Assembly (NCBI RefSeq): GCF_000426765.1 | Contig: NZ_AUFZ01000016.1 | Location: forward strand, 431,950-495,949 | Origin: Vibrio litoralis DSM 17657 | Lineage (GTDB): Bacteria > Pseudomonadota > Gammaproteobacteria > Enterobacterales > Vibrionaceae | DNA length: 64,000 nt | Direction: 5' to 3' | Shown here: in pieces, positions 8,007 to 17,820 of the stretch | Position numbering within the stretch: the stretch's first letter is position 1 | How the letters are laid out: every line of letters starts with the position of its first letter | Translations under genes and position numbers: made by a program | Notes under the pieces: generated by a model | Told to the model about the DNA's origin: nothing | Database searches by the model: none | The model's input: the letters and a program-made list of their open reading frames with translations, nothing else

Positions 8007-9022
8007 GTTACGTTACTGCAAAACAATTAACCAAATCATTTGGCGATAATACTGTTTTTGAGAATGTGAATTTTACTATTGAACAAGGCGAATTTATTAC
8101 GCTTTTAGGGCCAAGTGGTTGTGGTAAATCAACTTTGTTGCGTAGCCTTGCAGGGTTAAACCCGGTTGAACAAGGTGAGATTTGGGTTAATGATGAAAAC
8201 ATTACTCATCAATCACCACAAGAACGTGGCATTGGTATGGTGTTTCAGTCGTATGCTTTGTTTCCGAATATGACCGTTGAGGGCAACATTGCTTTTGGGC
8301 TGAAAATGAAAAAAGTGGCTTCCGGTGAGGTGGCTAAGCTGGTGAACCAAGTGATTGAATTAGTGGACTTAAAAGGTAAAGAAAAACAGTATCCACATCA
8401 ATTATCAGGCGGTCAGCGCCAGCGTGTGGCATTAGCGCGTGCTTTGGTGGTGAAGCCGAGAATTTTATTGTTGGATGAACCATTATCCGCATTGGATGCC
8501 AAAATTCGTAAGCATTTACGCCAACAAATCCGTGACATTCAAAAAGAGATGAATCTGACTACGATTTTTGTCACTCACGATCAGGAAGAGGCGATGATCA
8601 TGTCTGATCGCATCTTCTTGATGAACCAAGGTGAGATAGTACAAGCGGGCTCGCCAGAAGAGATTTATACCCAACCTGCCAATGAGTTTGTAGCAGGTTT
8701 CATGGGGCACTATAACCTGATTGATGGCAGCTGTGCTAAAGCCTTGTTTGACCTTGATACGACAAGTAAAGTGGCGATCCGTCCAGAGTCGATATATGTC
8801 AAAGAAAAGGGGCGTCAGTATGCGCAACATATCTCTTCGCCACGACAAGGGGTGATTAAAAGTCATCAATTATTAGGCAATATTATTCGTTACCAAGTGG
8901 CGGTAGATGAGTGTGAATTAACGGTCGATTTATTAAACCGTTCATCTGAACGCTTGATGCCAGAAGGGAGTTCGCTTGAGCTACTCTTTAATCTAAATGA
9001 AATTCAACCTGTGGGTGCTTAA
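8003..9022 (+). CDS. ABC transporter ATP-binding protein
   Basis: 339 residues when started at the ATG at 8003; the longer open frame from 7967 lies within the permease gene. Walker A GPSGCGKST, Q-loop VFQSYALFPNMT, signature LSGGQRQR, Walker B RILLLDEPLSALD and the switch His in FVTHDQEEA are all intact. A C-terminal TOBE-like regulatory part follows (residues about 250-339), as in PotA/FbpC/PhnT-type ATPases. It energises the importer encoded upstream. Confidence 0.9.
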   Translation: MSYVTAKQLTKSFGDNTVFENVNFTIEQGEFITLLGPSGCGKSTLLRSLAGLNPVEQGEIWVNDENITHQSPQERGIGMVFQSYALFPNMTVEGNIAFGLKMKKVASGEVAKLVNQVIELVDLKGKEKQYPHQLSGGQRQRVALARALVVKPRILLLDEPLSALDAKIRKHLRQQIRDIQKEMNLTTIFVTHDQEEAMIMSDRIFLMNQGEIVQAGSPEEIYTQPANEFVAGFMGHYNLIDGSCAKALFDLDTTSKVAIRPESIYVKEKGRQYAQHISSPRQGVIKSHQLLGNIIRYQVAVDECELTVDLLNRSSERLMPEGSSLELLFNLNEIQPVGA

Positions 9023-9023
9023 C

Positions 9024-9686
9024 ATGACACAACCTTTGTATGTCTTTGATATGGATGAGACGTTAATTGATGCTGATTGTGCGATGTTATGGAATGCTTT
9101 TTTAGTGCGTAAAGGCATTATCACTGACGCAAGTTTTCTTGAGCAAGATAAGCGCTTAATGAGTCTGTATGCTCAAGGGAAAATGGATATGCAAGATTAT
9201 CTTGAGTTCTCGATTGCCCCTTTAGCAAGCTTGCCGGTTGAAGAGGTTAATCAGCTGGTGGAAGAGTGTGTGGTGGAAGAAATCTTGGCTAAGCAGTTTA
9301 TTCAATCGAAAGGCTTGATTGAGCAGCTTAAACAGCAACAAGCTCAGATGGTGATTATTTCTGCTAGCGTGTCGTTTTTGGTTCGTGTTGTCGGGCAGCA
9401 TCTTGGAATTACCCATGCTTTAGGGATTGATTTGGTGACGAAACAAGGTTGCTATACGCCTGAGATTTCCGGTATTCCAAGCTATCGTGAGGGCAAAGTA
9501 TTGCGCTTGAAAGAATGGATTAAGAGTCAATCAGAATGCTTTTCCGAAATCCATTTTTATACTGACTCAATCAATGACTTACCTTTGTGTGAGTTTGCCG
9601 ATTATGCGTATTTAGTGAATCCATGCCCAGCTTTAAAAGCTCATTCTGATCAAGAAAACTGGCAAGTGTTGGAATGGAGTGTTTGA
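9024..9686 (+). CDS. HAD-IB family phosphatase
   Basis: 220-residue haloacid-dehalogenase hydrolase of subclass IB (SerB-like): motif I DMDETL with both catalytic Asp residues, motif II IISAS, and motif III/IV YTDSINDLP. The start chosen is the ATG at 9024, one base after the ATPase stop; the GTG-range upstream codons belong to the ATPase. As last gene of the operon it most likely dephosphorylates the monoester released by the alkaline-phosphatase-superfamily enzyme, giving the cell phosphate and a carbon moiety. No cap sequence identifies the substrate. Confidence 0.83.
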   Translation: MTQPLYVFDMDETLIDADCAMLWNAFLVRKGIITDASFLEQDKRLMSLYAQGKMDMQDYLEFSIAPLASLPVEEVNQLVEECVVEEILAKQFIQSKGLIEQLKQQQAQMVIISASVSFLVRVVGQHLGITHALGIDLVTKQGCYTPEISGIPSYREGKVLRLKEWIKSQSECFSEIHFYTDSINDLPLCEFADYAYLVNPCPALKAHSDQENWQVLEWSV

Positions 9687-9802
9687 TAGTGGCTCGTGTG
9701 ATAATAGATCGCGTGATAGGTCGGTATTAGCTTGTTGTCCCTACTAGTTTAGTATCACTACTAGTTTATTGGCACTATGTATTGGGATATTAATGAAAGA
9801 AT

Positions 9803-9829
9803 AAAGAGTCGCCTTATGTGCGACTCTTT
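9803..9829. terminator. Bidirectional hairpin between convergent genes
   Basis: Ten-base-pair stem AAAGAGTCGC/GCGACTCTTT with a 7-base loop between the HAD gene (+) and the UspA gene (-). The minus direction is followed by a T-rich run (TTATTCTTTC); the plus direction ends in TTTACC. Probably stops transcripts from both sides. Confidence 0.7.
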
Positions 9830-9864
9830 ACCTATTCAGCGTTTATCTGCATTAATCGGAGATA

Positions 9865-10716
9865 TTAACGCAAAATCAATAATGGCAGGTGAGTATGCTC
9901 CAACATTTTTAGGGTATTACTGCCTAGAAATATTTGTGCAAGTTTAGAGTGTGAGAAAGCGCCCATCACCAACATGTCTACTTCATGATCTCTTTTGTAA
10001 TCCATCAGAGAATCAAACACATTACCTTCTAAAAATTGAGACTTAACGTCAAAGCCATTTTCAATTAATAAAGCTTCAGTTTTTTTGAATTTATCCGCTA
10101 AGTCATTTTGGCTATTTTTTACTGTCACTAGGTGGCAAGTAAGACCATGCAATAACCCGCCGTCAATAACACGTTGAACCGCTTTATCTGCGGTTTCACG
10201 GCCATCATAAGCCAACATAAAACTTTTAGGCTCGCTAAATTCCTTATTGGTAATGAGGATAGGAGTGTGTGCTTGGCGAATGATTTTTTCGATATTAGAA
10301 CCAAGCTTTTTAAAGCCTTTATCGTGATCTTCACCTGAGCGGCCAATGACAATCAGTCTAGCTTCAAACTCTAGATCAATAATGGCTTCTACGATGTGGC
10401 TGTAGCGTTGAGTTTGTTCTACCGTCTGGCAACCTTGTTCTACTGCAATCTGAGAAGCATGAGTGAGCATATCTTTGCCAACTTCTACCGCAAGCTTGCT
10501 TCTTTGTTCATCCAGCGAGGCCATATCTTTTAATAATGAAGAACGAGCACCAAGACCAATGGCGCCACTCAAATCTTCGCTGGTGGACTGATTGTTTTTT
10601 TCAATGGCATGTAAGAATAGTAGGGTTTTATCGAGCTTATTAGCAGCCCAAATCCCACTTTGACAGACGGCATTGGCATAAGTTGAGCCATCGATACAGG
10701 TAATAATCTTATTCAT
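9865..10716 (-). CDS. Tandem universal stress protein (two UspA domains)
   Basis: 283 residues built from two UspA folds: the first begins MNKIITCIDGSTYANAV and ends near VIGRSGEDHDKG, the second begins FMLAYDGRETADKAVQ and ends MGAFSHSKLAQIFLGSNTLK, with the G-2x-G-9x-G(S/T) ATP-binding pattern present in both. UspE-like layout. It is 10 bp downstream of a SulP permease gene; SulP-Usp pairs are common in marine bacteria and suggest a functional link between anion transport and the stress protein. Confidence 0.88.
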   Translation of the reverse strand: MNKIITCIDGSTYANAVCQSGIWAANKLDKTLLFLHAIEKNNQSTSEDLSGAIGLGARSSLLKDMASLDEQRSKLAVEVGKDMLTHASQIAVEQGCQTVEQTQRYSHIVEAIIDLEFEARLIVIGRSGEDHDKGFKKLGSNIEKIIRQAHTPILITNKEFSEPKSFMLAYDGRETADKAVQRVIDGGLLHGLTCHLVTVKNSQNDLADKFKKTEALLIENGFDVKSQFLEGNVFDSLMDYKRDHEVDMLVMGAFSHSKLAQIFLGSNTLKMLEHTHLPLLILR

Positions 10717-10726
10717 AGTTCTCTCC

Positions 10727-12214
10727 TTAGTGACCAGCCATCAATTTTTCAACTTCTTTGGGATCGTTATGAACGCCAAACTTGTCGACAATGGTTTCGG
10801 TTGCTTCGCTCATGCCAATAATTTCCACTTCAGCGCCTTCACGACGGAACTTGATGACGATTTTATCGAGTGAAGAGACCGAGGTAATATCCCAAAAGTG
10901 TGCGTGAGTTAAGTCAATAACCACTTTATCAACCACTTCTTTGAAATCGAACGATTCAGTTAATTGCTCAGAAGACGCGAAGAACACTTGCCCTACGACC
11001 TGATACTTACGTACACCATCGTCGGTTATGTCTGATTTCACCACCATAAAGCGACCGATTTTGTTGGCGAAGAATAGCGTCGCTAACAAGACTCCAGCCA
11101 GCACACCTAAGGCTAAATTATGCGTGGCGACGACCACAATAACCGTCACGACCATCACAATATTGGTCGATAGAGGGTGCTTTTTGAGATCTTTAATCGA
11201 GCTCCAAGAGAAAGTACCGATAGACACCATGATCATCACCGCGACAAGGGCAGCCATTGGGATCTGTTTCAACCAATCATCTAAGAAAACCACCATGATG
11301 ATCAAAAAGACCCCAGCGGAAAATGTAGAAAGACGTCCACGACCACCAGATTTTATATTAATCATAGATTGACCAATCATCGCACAGCCAGCCATGCCGC
11401 CCATTAAACCAGCACCGATATTAGCAATACCTTGGCCTTTACATTCTTGGTTACGATTACTTTTGGTGTCGGTTAAATCATCTACTATGGTTGCTGTCAT
11501 CATTGACTCTAATAAACCAACCACCGCTAAACCTACAGAGTAAGGCAACACAATCAGTAGAGTATCAAGGTTAAGAGGTACATCCGGCCATAAGAAGATA
11601 GGTAAAGTATCAGGTAGCTGACCCATATCACCTACGGTACGAATATCGATTCCAAAAGAGATCGCAATAGCGGTTAATACCACAATACAAACTAAAGGTG
11701 AGGGAATGGTTTTACCGACAAAAGGTAGGTAAGGAAAAAGGTAAATAATCGCTAAGCCGGCAGCCGTCATTGCATAAACATGCCATGTGACGTTGGTGAG
11801 TTCTGGTAGTTGCGCCATAAAGATTAAAATGGCTAGCGCGTTTACAAAGCCGGTTACAACGGAGCGAGAAACAAAACGCATTAAGCTGCCAAGCTTCAAA
11901 TAGCCAGCAAGAATTTGCAACACACCGGTGAGTAGTGTTGCCGCGAGTAGGTACTCTAATCCATGTTCTTTTACCAAAGTGACCATAAGTAGCGCCATTG
12001 CACCAGTTGCAGCAGAGATCATACCTGGGCGACCACCCACGATAGCAATAATGACTGAGATACAAAAAGAAGCATATAAACCGACTTTAGGGTCAACACC
12101 GGCAATAATCGAAAAGGCGATGGCTTCGGGAATTAAGGCTAGTGCAACAACAATACCAGCCAGTAGATCGCCTCGAATGTTCGAGAACCATTCTACTTTC
12201 ATTTTTTCAAGCAT
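10727..12214 (-). CDS. SulP-family anion permease with C-terminal STAS domain
   Basis: 495 residues: about 12-14 hydrophobic segments beginning at [19 protein letters not shown], then a cytoplasmic STAS domain (from about residue 400; [20 protein letters not shown]). Family members move sulfate, bicarbonate or dicarboxylates; the protein resembles the BicA/DauA-type group, but the substrate cannot be settled here. Co-transcribed with the tandem UspA gene on its 3' side. Confidence 0.87.
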   Translation of the reverse strand: MLEKMKVEWFSNIRGDLLAGIVVALALIPEAIAFSIIAGVDPKVGLYASFCISVIIAIVGGRPGMISAATGAMALLMVTLVKEHGLEYLLAATLLTGVLQILAGYLKLGSLMRFVSRSVVTGFVNALAILIFMAQLPELTNVTWHVYAMTAAGLAIIYLFPYLPFVGKTIPSPLVCIVVLTAIAISFGIDIRTVGDMGQLPDTLPIFLWPDVPLNLDTLLIVLPYSVGLAVVGLLESMMTATIVDDLTDTKSNRNQECKGQGIANIGAGLMGGMAGCAMIGQSMINIKSGGRGRLSTFSAGVFLIIMVVFLDDWLKQIPMAALVAVMIMVSIGTFSWSSIKDLKKHPLSTNIVMVVTVIVVVATHNLALGVLAGVLLATLFFANKIGRFMVVKSDITDDGVRKYQVVGQVFFASSEQLTESFDFKEVVDKVVIDLTHAHFWDITSVSSLDKIVIKFRREGAEVEIIGMSEATETIVDKFGVHNDPKEVEKLMAGH

Positions 12215-12569
12215 AGAAATCCTTATTATGTACTTGTAAATAACCTGACAGACAGCATGCGAGAAAAGACAGACACGAGTGGTCTTTCTGCGAGCATGGC
12301 AGTATGTACAGTTTTTTGAGATGTTATTTGTGTGTAATAGTGGTGACTCTGATATTTATACCAAAGTACCTACCGTGGAAACGGCATAAAAGTGTCACGC
12401 GAAAAGTGGTGACTTTTGGGAGGATGTACGTCTAGGGCGGCGTAACAAGCAAAGTACTTTACCTTATGTATTGCAAATAGTGCTTGGAATATATAACAGT
12501 TTTATTCACTAAGGAATAAAAAATTGTCATATCGCTTGTAAGGTTAATCTGGATGAAGGTGTTCGAATA
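12215..12569. other. Intergenic region upstream of the SulP operon
   Basis: 355 bp without a credible gene. It must hold the promoter of the leftward SulP-Usp operon and the 3' end of the leftward UspA gene to its right. An imperfect hairpin lies at about 12389-12418 (AAAAGTGTCAC against GTGGTGACTTTT) and a smaller one near 12262-12284. Neither has a clear T-run. Nothing else was recognised. Confidence 0.4.
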
Positions 12570-13001
12570 TTACTCAAAGCAATGCACTTGCAAAATATCG
12601 CAATGCAGATCGGCGGATAAATCTTTTTCAATACCACCAAAGAAGTGTGTGAGCTTGTTTCTATGACCGACGATGACAAGCTTCGCTTCAACTTCTTCAA
12701 TTAAATCTTCTAAGTGTTTGATGACTTCCCCCGCAGCAAAATGAATATTCTTGACTGGGTAAGGGCTAGATTGGCTCAACTCATGCAATTGTTGAATACG
12801 CTCCAGTTCTTTGTCGGAATGGAAATTGAATAATCCTTCATCTCGATATAGGTAGTGAGTATTAAAAATACCTTTTTCGACATAAGCAAGATGAAGCTCT
12901 GCTTGGTTTTGCTTCGCAATGGTTGCGGCTTTAATAACAAGCTGTTTGGCATGCAAGTCATTAGGGTTAATGGCGACCAAAACAGTAGGGTATAGATACA
13001 T
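12570..13001 (-). CDS. Universal stress protein, single UspA domain
   Basis: 143 residues from the ATG at 13001, which has GGAG 7 bases upstream; the frame is open further but adds only six unsupported codons. Begins MYLYPTVLVAINPND and contains the ATP-loop region VIVGHRNKLTHFFGGIEKDL. It lies between the SulP-Usp operon and talB on the same strand, each with its own intergenic region, so it is probably an independent unit. Role: stress adaptation, molecular target unknown. Confidence 0.82.
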   Translation of the reverse strand: MYLYPTVLVAINPNDLHAKQLVIKAATIAKQNQAELHLAYVEKGIFNTHYLYRDEGLFNFHSDKELERIQQLHELSQSSPYPVKNIHFAAGEVIKHLEDLIEEVEAKLVIVGHRNKLTHFFGGIEKDLSADLHCDILQVHCFE

Positions 13002-13019
13002 AAGCACTCCGATAAACAA

Positions 13020-13048
13020 AAAATGGCCAGTAATTAACTGACCATTTT
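13020..13048 (-). terminator. Rho-independent terminator of talB
   Basis: Twelve-base stem AAAATGGTCAGT/ACTGGCCATTTT (one mismatch) with a 5-base loop, followed on the minus strand by TTGTTTATC. It lies 27 bp past the talB stop and just upstream of the UspA start. Confidence 0.82.
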
Positions 13049-13074
13049 AGCAAGGTAAAGCCTAGGTTGTAGGA

Positions 13075-14025
13075 TTATAGTTTCGCTTTAATCATGGCTT
13101 CTAGTTTGCCTTGGTCGACAGCAAAAGCTCGGATGCCTTCAGCCAGTTTCTCAACCGCCATAGGATCTTGGTTGTGCTCCCACAAGAATTCAGCGTGCGT
13201 CATTTTCTCTGGTTGAGCTTGAATGCTTTGCGCAGGTTTTAGTTTTTGTACTACTTCACCTTGGCTATCTTCCAGCTCTTGCAACAACTGAGGGCTGATA
13301 GTTAAGCGATCGCAGCCGGCAAGCTCTAAAATCTCACCGGTATTACGGAAACTCGCGCCCATTACTACCGTTTTATAGCCATGTTGTTTGTAGTAGTTGT
13401 AGATATTGGTAACAGATTTAACACCAGGATCTTCACTCGCTTCAAAATCACGACCTTCTTTTGCCTTGTGCCAGTCCATAATGCGGCCAACAAACGGTGA
13501 AATTAAGTAAACACCAGCTTCTGCACAGGCACGAGCTTGAGCGAAAGAGAAGAGTAGAGTGAGGTTACAGTTGATGCCTTCACTTTCTAAAATTTCTGCC
13601 GCTCGGATGCCTTCCCAAGTAGAAGCCAGTTTGATCAAAATACGGTCGTTAGTAATACCAGCATCGTTGTACATTTTGATTAGCTGGCGAGCCTTAGTCA
13701 CACTGCCTTCAGTATCGTATGAAAGACGAGCGTCTACTTCGGTTGAAATACGCCCCGGAATCACTTTTAAGATCTCTTGGCCAATCGTCACCGCTAGCAT
13801 GTCACAAGTATCTTGCACTTGTTGGTTTGCATTGTCACTTTGCGCTTTGGCATAAGCGATAGATTGATCAATTAAGCGTGAATAGTCTTCAATTTGCGCC
13901 GCTTTTAAAATCAATGATGGGTTAGTGGTGGCATCTTGAGGTTGGTATTTTGCGATGGCATCAATGTCGCCAGTATCAGCAACAACAGTAGTGAGCGAGC
14001 GAAGTTGTTCTAATTTACTACTCAT
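13075..14025 (-). CDS. talB: Transaldolase
   Basis: 316 residues, one shorter than E. coli TalB. Transfers dihydroxyacetone units between sedoheptulose-7-phosphate and glyceraldehyde-3-phosphate in the non-oxidative pentose phosphate pathway (cytosol). The Schiff-base lysine is in [22 protein letters not shown] and the [10 protein letters not shown] segment are diagnostic. In Vibrio cholerae the gene sits next to a transketolase gene; here no tkt is adjacent. A candidate PurR-like site lies 190 bp upstream and a strong terminator follows. Confidence 0.95.
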   Translation of the reverse strand: MSSKLEQLRSLTTVVADTGDIDAIAKYQPQDATTNPSLILKAAQIEDYSRLIDQSIAYAKAQSDNANQQVQDTCDMLAVTIGQEILKVIPGRISTEVDARLSYDTEGSVTKARQLIKMYNDAGITNDRILIKLASTWEGIRAAEILESEGINCNLTLLFSFAQARACAEAGVYLISPFVGRIMDWHKAKEGRDFEASEDPGVKSVTNIYNYYKQHGYKTVVMGASFRNTGEILELAGCDRLTISPQLLQELEDSQGEVVQKLKPAQSIQAQPEKMTHAEFLWEHNQDPMAVEKLAEGIRAFAVDQGKLEAMIKAKL

Positions 14026-14213
14026 GTATAACCCTATCTAATAATTGAAATGAAATAACAGAAGAAAAATAATTCAGCTAAGCGACATCAAGATGGCAAG
14101 CCAAAGTCTGTAAGGTTTAATTAGGTATTCATAGTCGAAATATAACGAGCTTAAGTCAAACCAAGTGAGTGAAAAAAGATGCCTAGATCTCACTTTATTT
14201 TGGGTAATCGCTT

Positions 14214-14229
14214 GCGCAAACGTTGGCTG
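14214..14229. promoter_or_regulatory. PurR-like operator candidate upstream of talB
   Basis: GCGCAAACGTTGGCTG matches 12 of 16 positions of the PurR consensus ACGCAAACGTTTGCGT, including the CGCAAACGTT core. It lies in the 350-bp talB/speG gap. LacI-family sites share this core, so another regulator is possible. Confidence 0.35.
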
Positions 14230-14312
14230 ATTTAAAGCTTAACTAACCTTGATAATCTCAATCTTTATTAGAAAGGCGTTTTATTGTCACATGGTGATAT
14301 TTAAGGAGGGAA

Positions 14313-14353
14313 CTGCACTAAACAGAAGGAAAATTATCTTCCATTTAGTGCAG
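14313..14353. terminator. Long-stem hairpin downstream of speG
   Basis: Perfect 10-bp stem CTGCACTAAA/TTTAGTGCAG with a 21-base apex that contains a smaller GGAA/TTCC pairing. It starts 24 bp after the speG stop but has no T-run on either strand, so it may protect the 3' end or act as a factor-assisted terminator. Confidence 0.45.
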
Positions 14354-14376
14354 GGAGAGGTAGTCGTCGTTAAGGT

Positions 14377-14925
14377 TTATTCAGTCGCATTAATCGCACT
14401 AGGTTCATGTTGCAGGTTAATGTAGTCACGCTGCAACATGTACATACGAATGGCATTTCGATATTGACCATTCATGAAGAACTCCTCAATCAATAAGCCT
14501 TCACGCTTAAACCCAAAGCTTTCATACAGGTGAACGGCTTTCTCGTTCTCATCCGAAACTTGCAGATATAACTTGTTAATATTCAATATTTTGAAAGCGT
14601 AATTAACGGCGCGATCAATGATTTCTCGTGCATAGCCTTTGCCTTGAAAGTGAGGGGCAATGATGATCTGAAACTCAGCCGTTCGGTGGATATAGTTGAT
14701 TTCAACCAACTCGACCAAACCAACATGCTCGCGGTCGCCATTCTCAGCAATAAAGCGTCGCTCATTCAAATCATGGATATGTTTAACATAAAGACTTTCT
14801 AGCTCCATGAAGGATTCATATGGCTCTTCGAACCAATACGACATCACACTACGGTTATTGTTCAGGCTATGAATAAATCTAAGATCGTCTTTTTCTAAAG
14901 CGCGAATACGGATAGTGTCCGGCAT
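14377..14925 (-). CDS. speG: Spermidine N1-acetyltransferase
   Basis: GNAT-fold enzyme that acetylates spermidine/spermine with acetyl-CoA to prevent polyamine toxicity. 182 residues from the ATG at 14925, which is preceded by an AAAGAG-type ribosome site; the frame extends to a TTG at 14946 without support. Conserved SpeG segments: [49 protein letters not shown] (acetyl-CoA loop) and [19 protein letters not shown]. Close to V. cholerae SpeG, a dodecameric allosteric enzyme. The extra C-terminal [10 protein letters not shown] tail is species-specific. Confidence 0.95.
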   Translation of the reverse strand: MPDTIRIRALEKDDLRFIHSLNNNRSVMSYWFEEPYESFMELESLYVKHIHDLNERRFIAENGDREHVGLVELVEINYIHRTAEFQIIIAPHFQGKGYAREIIDRAVNYAFKILNINKLYLQVSDENEKAVHLYESFGFKREGLLIEEFFMNGQYRNAIRMYMLQRDYINLQHEPSAINATE

Positions 14926-15106
14926 AATTAACTCTTTAATATTCAATGATTAATAATAGAACCCAATTGCTGGGTTGGCTCGAGTATAAAGGATTCAGGT
15001 TACTTTGAAGAACGAGAAATATTGCAGATATTGATAAGATTTTTTGCTCGATATGGTGACAGTGTCACAATTGGCTTTACAGTGTAAATATGGCGACTCG
15101 TATAAA

Positions 15107-15135
15107 AATGCCGATGTAGTGGATACATCGGCATT
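15107..15135 (-). terminator. Rho-independent terminator of the PTS gene
   Basis: Perfect 12-bp stem AATGCCGATGTA/TACATCGGCATT with a 5-base loop, followed on the minus strand by TTTATACG. It lies 28 bp after the PTS stop. Confidence 0.88.
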
Positions 15136-15162
15136 GAGTTGTTAGTTATTGAAATATAAGAA

Positions 15163-17052
15163 CTATGCTATCACAGGTTCAATGTGTGAATTCTGTATAT
15201 TTGATTTGAGTAAATTGATTGGGTCATTCATTGCGTGTTTTGTATGAGTATCAACTATTCGCATGCCGGTAAATCGCTGTGGATCTTTGATGGCTACGTC
15301 ATGAGCAAAGATAACAAACTCAGCATTGGCAATGTCTTTCGGGGTAATTCGGTTAACAATACCGTTCGCCCCTTGGGTTTCCACCTTGATTTTAACGCCC
15401 ATTTTTGCGGCTGCTTTTTCTAAGCTTTTTGCGGCAAGGAAGGTATGAGCTACGCCAGAAGGGCATGCGGTAATCGCCAGTACTTGCGCAACACCTTCTT
15501 CTGAGATGGATTCGATAGGGGATGAATCATCTTCTTGCGTATCATCTTCGGTGACAGGTTTTTTCAGTAAGTTAACGATTAATGCTGTTGTCACTGCACC
15601 TGCGATAGTACCAATCACATAGCCTATTTTCCCGTCAACAACCGGTAGTACAATCCAACCGCCCCAAGGTGCGTGGTTAATAACGTTAAACATAAAGCCG
15701 ACGATATTACCTACCATGCCACCAACAACGATTGCTGGAATAACGCGAATTGGATCCGCCGCTGCAAATGGGATAGCACCTTCTGTAATGCCGATCATGC
15801 CCATGATTGCTGCTGCTTTGCCTGCTTCACGTTCATCTTTTTTGTAACGTTTAGGCGATAAGAATGTAGCTAAAGCCATACCTAGTGGTGGAACACAAAT
15901 AGCAATACCTACGCCACCCATTAACCACGGTTGAGTATCAACTTGAGTTTGAGCAAATAATGTAGCAACTTTGTTGATTGGACCACCCATATCAAACGCT
16001 GTCATACCGCCTAAAATTGCCCCTAGCATAACTTTACCGCTGCCAGCCATGCTTGCTAACCAGTGGTTCATAGCTGCCATCATACCTGCGATAGGTTCAC
16101 CGATGACCCACATAACAATACTACATGTGATTAATGTGCCAATCAGAGGATAAATGAAGATCGAACCAAGAGAGGCCATACTGTCAGGGAACTTGATACG
16201 TTTTAATTGTTGAACGACAAAACCGGCTAAAAAGCCGACAACAATCGCACCAAGGAAGCCTGTGTTGTAATGTTGAACGGCAATCCAAGAGCCAATCATG
16301 CCTGGTGCTAGGCCCGGTTTATCTGCAATCGAGTAAGCAATGTAGCCACCTAATACTGCGGTGAATAATGTTAAGCCCGCAATCCCCATAGTGGCGATGT
16401 CTTTTAATACGCCAGTTTCTGGTACCGCACCTTTTCCTGAAATCATGACAGAAAGTGACAGTAATACACCACCAGCAACAATGAATGGGATCATGTGGGA
16501 AGTACCAAATAGCAAATGCTGCTTAAGGCGAGACATGGTTTGCTTCCATTGAGATGGTTGTTTTTGTTCGGTTGAGCTAGGTTGCTCTACAGGCTGTTGT
16601 GTGACTTCATCATATCCAGCTAATAGTGCCACGATCTCTTGTTCAGTTTTGGCGTTGCGTAGAGAATCTAGAAAGCCATCTTCAATAATTTTACTGGAAA
16701 TTTGTGCAAGCACTTCAATGTGATGATTATCACCACCATCAGGTGAAGCTAGCATGAAAAAGATGTTTGATCGTTCACCATCATCCGCGCCGTAATCAAT
16801 ACCAGTGCGATGAATACCAACTGCCACGGCAGGTTTAACAACGGCAGAGCTTTTAGCGTGAGGAATCGCAATACCATCTTCAAAGCCTGTTGAGCCTAGT
16901 TCTTCTCGTGCCCAAACGTCTTTAAGGTAGTCTTCTTTATTTGTGATGCATTGGTTTTTTTCTAAAATGTTTGCCATTTCAGAGAGGAGATCTTGTTTAT
17001 TGGTAGACTTTAAATCTAGGCAGACCAGATTTTCATTGATTAGAGAGTGCAT
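15163..17052 (-). CDS. Fructose-family PTS permease, EIIA-EIIC-EIIB fusion
   Basis: 629-residue phosphotransferase transporter that imports and phosphorylates a sugar (fructose/mannose/2-O-mannosylglycerate class). EIIA at residues about 1-150 with active-site His65 in GIAIPHAKS; linker rich in Q/S (about 155-170); EIIC membrane domain about 175-495 starting FGTSHMIPFIVAGGVLL; EIIB at the C-terminus with phosphocysteine in ITACPSGVAHTF. The A-C-B order differs from E. coli FruA (B'-B-C) and MngA (A-B-C). It is a single-gene unit with its own terminator; no 1-phosphofructokinase, manA or mannosylglycerate hydrolase is beside it, so the sugar is uncertain. No clear Cra or CRP box was seen in the 210 bp upstream. 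Confidence 0.88.
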   Translation of the reverse strand: MHSLINENLVCLDLKSTNKQDLLSEMANILEKNQCITNKEDYLKDVWAREELGSTGFEDGIAIPHAKSSAVVKPAVAVGIHRTGIDYGADDGERSNIFFMLASPDGGDNHHIEVLAQISSKIIEDGFLDSLRNAKTEQEIVALLAGYDEVTQQPVEQPSSTEQKQPSQWKQTMSRLKQHLLFGTSHMIPFIVAGGVLLSLSVMISGKGAVPETGVLKDIATMGIAGLTLFTAVLGGYIAYSIADKPGLAPGMIGSWIAVQHYNTGFLGAIVVGFLAGFVVQQLKRIKFPDSMASLGSIFIYPLIGTLITCSIVMWVIGEPIAGMMAAMNHWLASMAGSGKVMLGAILGGMTAFDMGGPINKVATLFAQTQVDTQPWLMGGVGIAICVPPLGMALATFLSPKRYKKDEREAGKAAAIMGMIGITEGAIPFAAADPIRVIPAIVVGGMVGNIVGFMFNVINHAPWGGWIVLPVVDGKIGYVIGTIAGAVTTALIVNLLKKPVTEDDTQEDDSSPIESISEEGVAQVLAITACPSGVAHTFLAAKSLEKAAAKMGVKIKVETQGANGIVNRITPKDIANAEFVIFAHDVAIKDPQRFTGMRIVDTHTKHAMNDPINLLKSNIQNSHIEPVIA

Positions 17053-17266
17053 AATATTTCTCGCTTATTTATTGTTATGCGAAAAACATTATCACCTATA
17101 AAAAGTGTGTGAAATTGTAAAATAAATGCATTTACTGGACGATTGTACCCATCCAATTAAAGTGTGAACAAAAGCATGTTTTGTTAATGCGTGTGGACGA
17201 AAGGGCAAAAAAGTGAATATCGCAGCAGCTGCATCACGAAAACTCACCATCTTTTAGTTGTTCTTA

Positions 17267-17782
17267 TTAAGAAAGCATCTTATAGAAAAACGTGGTGCCA
17301 TCTAACTCACCAGTGGCGCTTAAAGCAAAGTCAGGAATATAGCCAGCTTCGGTATAGTTCATGCGTTTGTATAGTTCAGAGGCAATATCACCGACACGGG
17401 TATCGAGAATTAATAATCGACGACCGGCTACCAGAGCTTCTTCTTCTAGGTGTGATAGTAAAGCCTTGCTAATTCCATTACCTCTATGCTGAGTATGTAC
17501 CATTAACTTTTCAACTTCAGCGCGATGTTTAGCGTTTGATTTACTCGCCAAAGATAATTGCACGCAGCCAACTAACTGTTCGCCTTCAAATGCGGCGATT
17601 AATAATCGAGTACTAGGCTTTGCTGTAAGAGTTGTTGCTACTTCTTGCCAATATTTTTGCGCCGTTTGAGATTCTACTGGTGGTAAGAAGCCTACCGAAG
17701 CGCCACTTGCCACACAGTCTTTTAGTAGTGCAACCAGATCATCCATGTGCGGAGTAAGATCAATTAATACTTTGGTTTTCAT
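17267..17782 (-). CDS. GNAT-family N-acetyltransferase
   Basis: 171 residues with the GNAT acetyl-CoA motif VHTQHRGNGISKALLSHLEE (residues about 100-120), preceded by VGCVQLSLASK. Substrate unknown. It follows the peptidase gene by 38 bp on the same strand and may be co-transcribed. No close similarity to RimI, SpeG or known antibiotic-modifying groups is evident. Confidence 0.8.
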   Translation of the reverse strand: MKTKVLIDLTPHMDDLVALLKDCVASGASVGFLPPVESQTAQKYWQEVATTLTAKPSTRLLIAAFEGEQLVGCVQLSLASKSNAKHRAEVEKLMVHTQHRGNGISKALLSHLEEEALVAGRRLLILDTRVGDIASELYKRMNYTEAGYIPDFALSATGELDGTTFFYKMLS

Positions 17783-17820
17783 TGTTATTTCCTTATAACA
17801 CCCTAGGCTAGGGGATTCGG

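Noticed and set aside
11712..12065. 117-codon minus-strand ORF within the SulP permease gene
   Set aside because: Alternate frame of a clearly coding SulP gene; Cys/Trp-rich composition typical of shadows.
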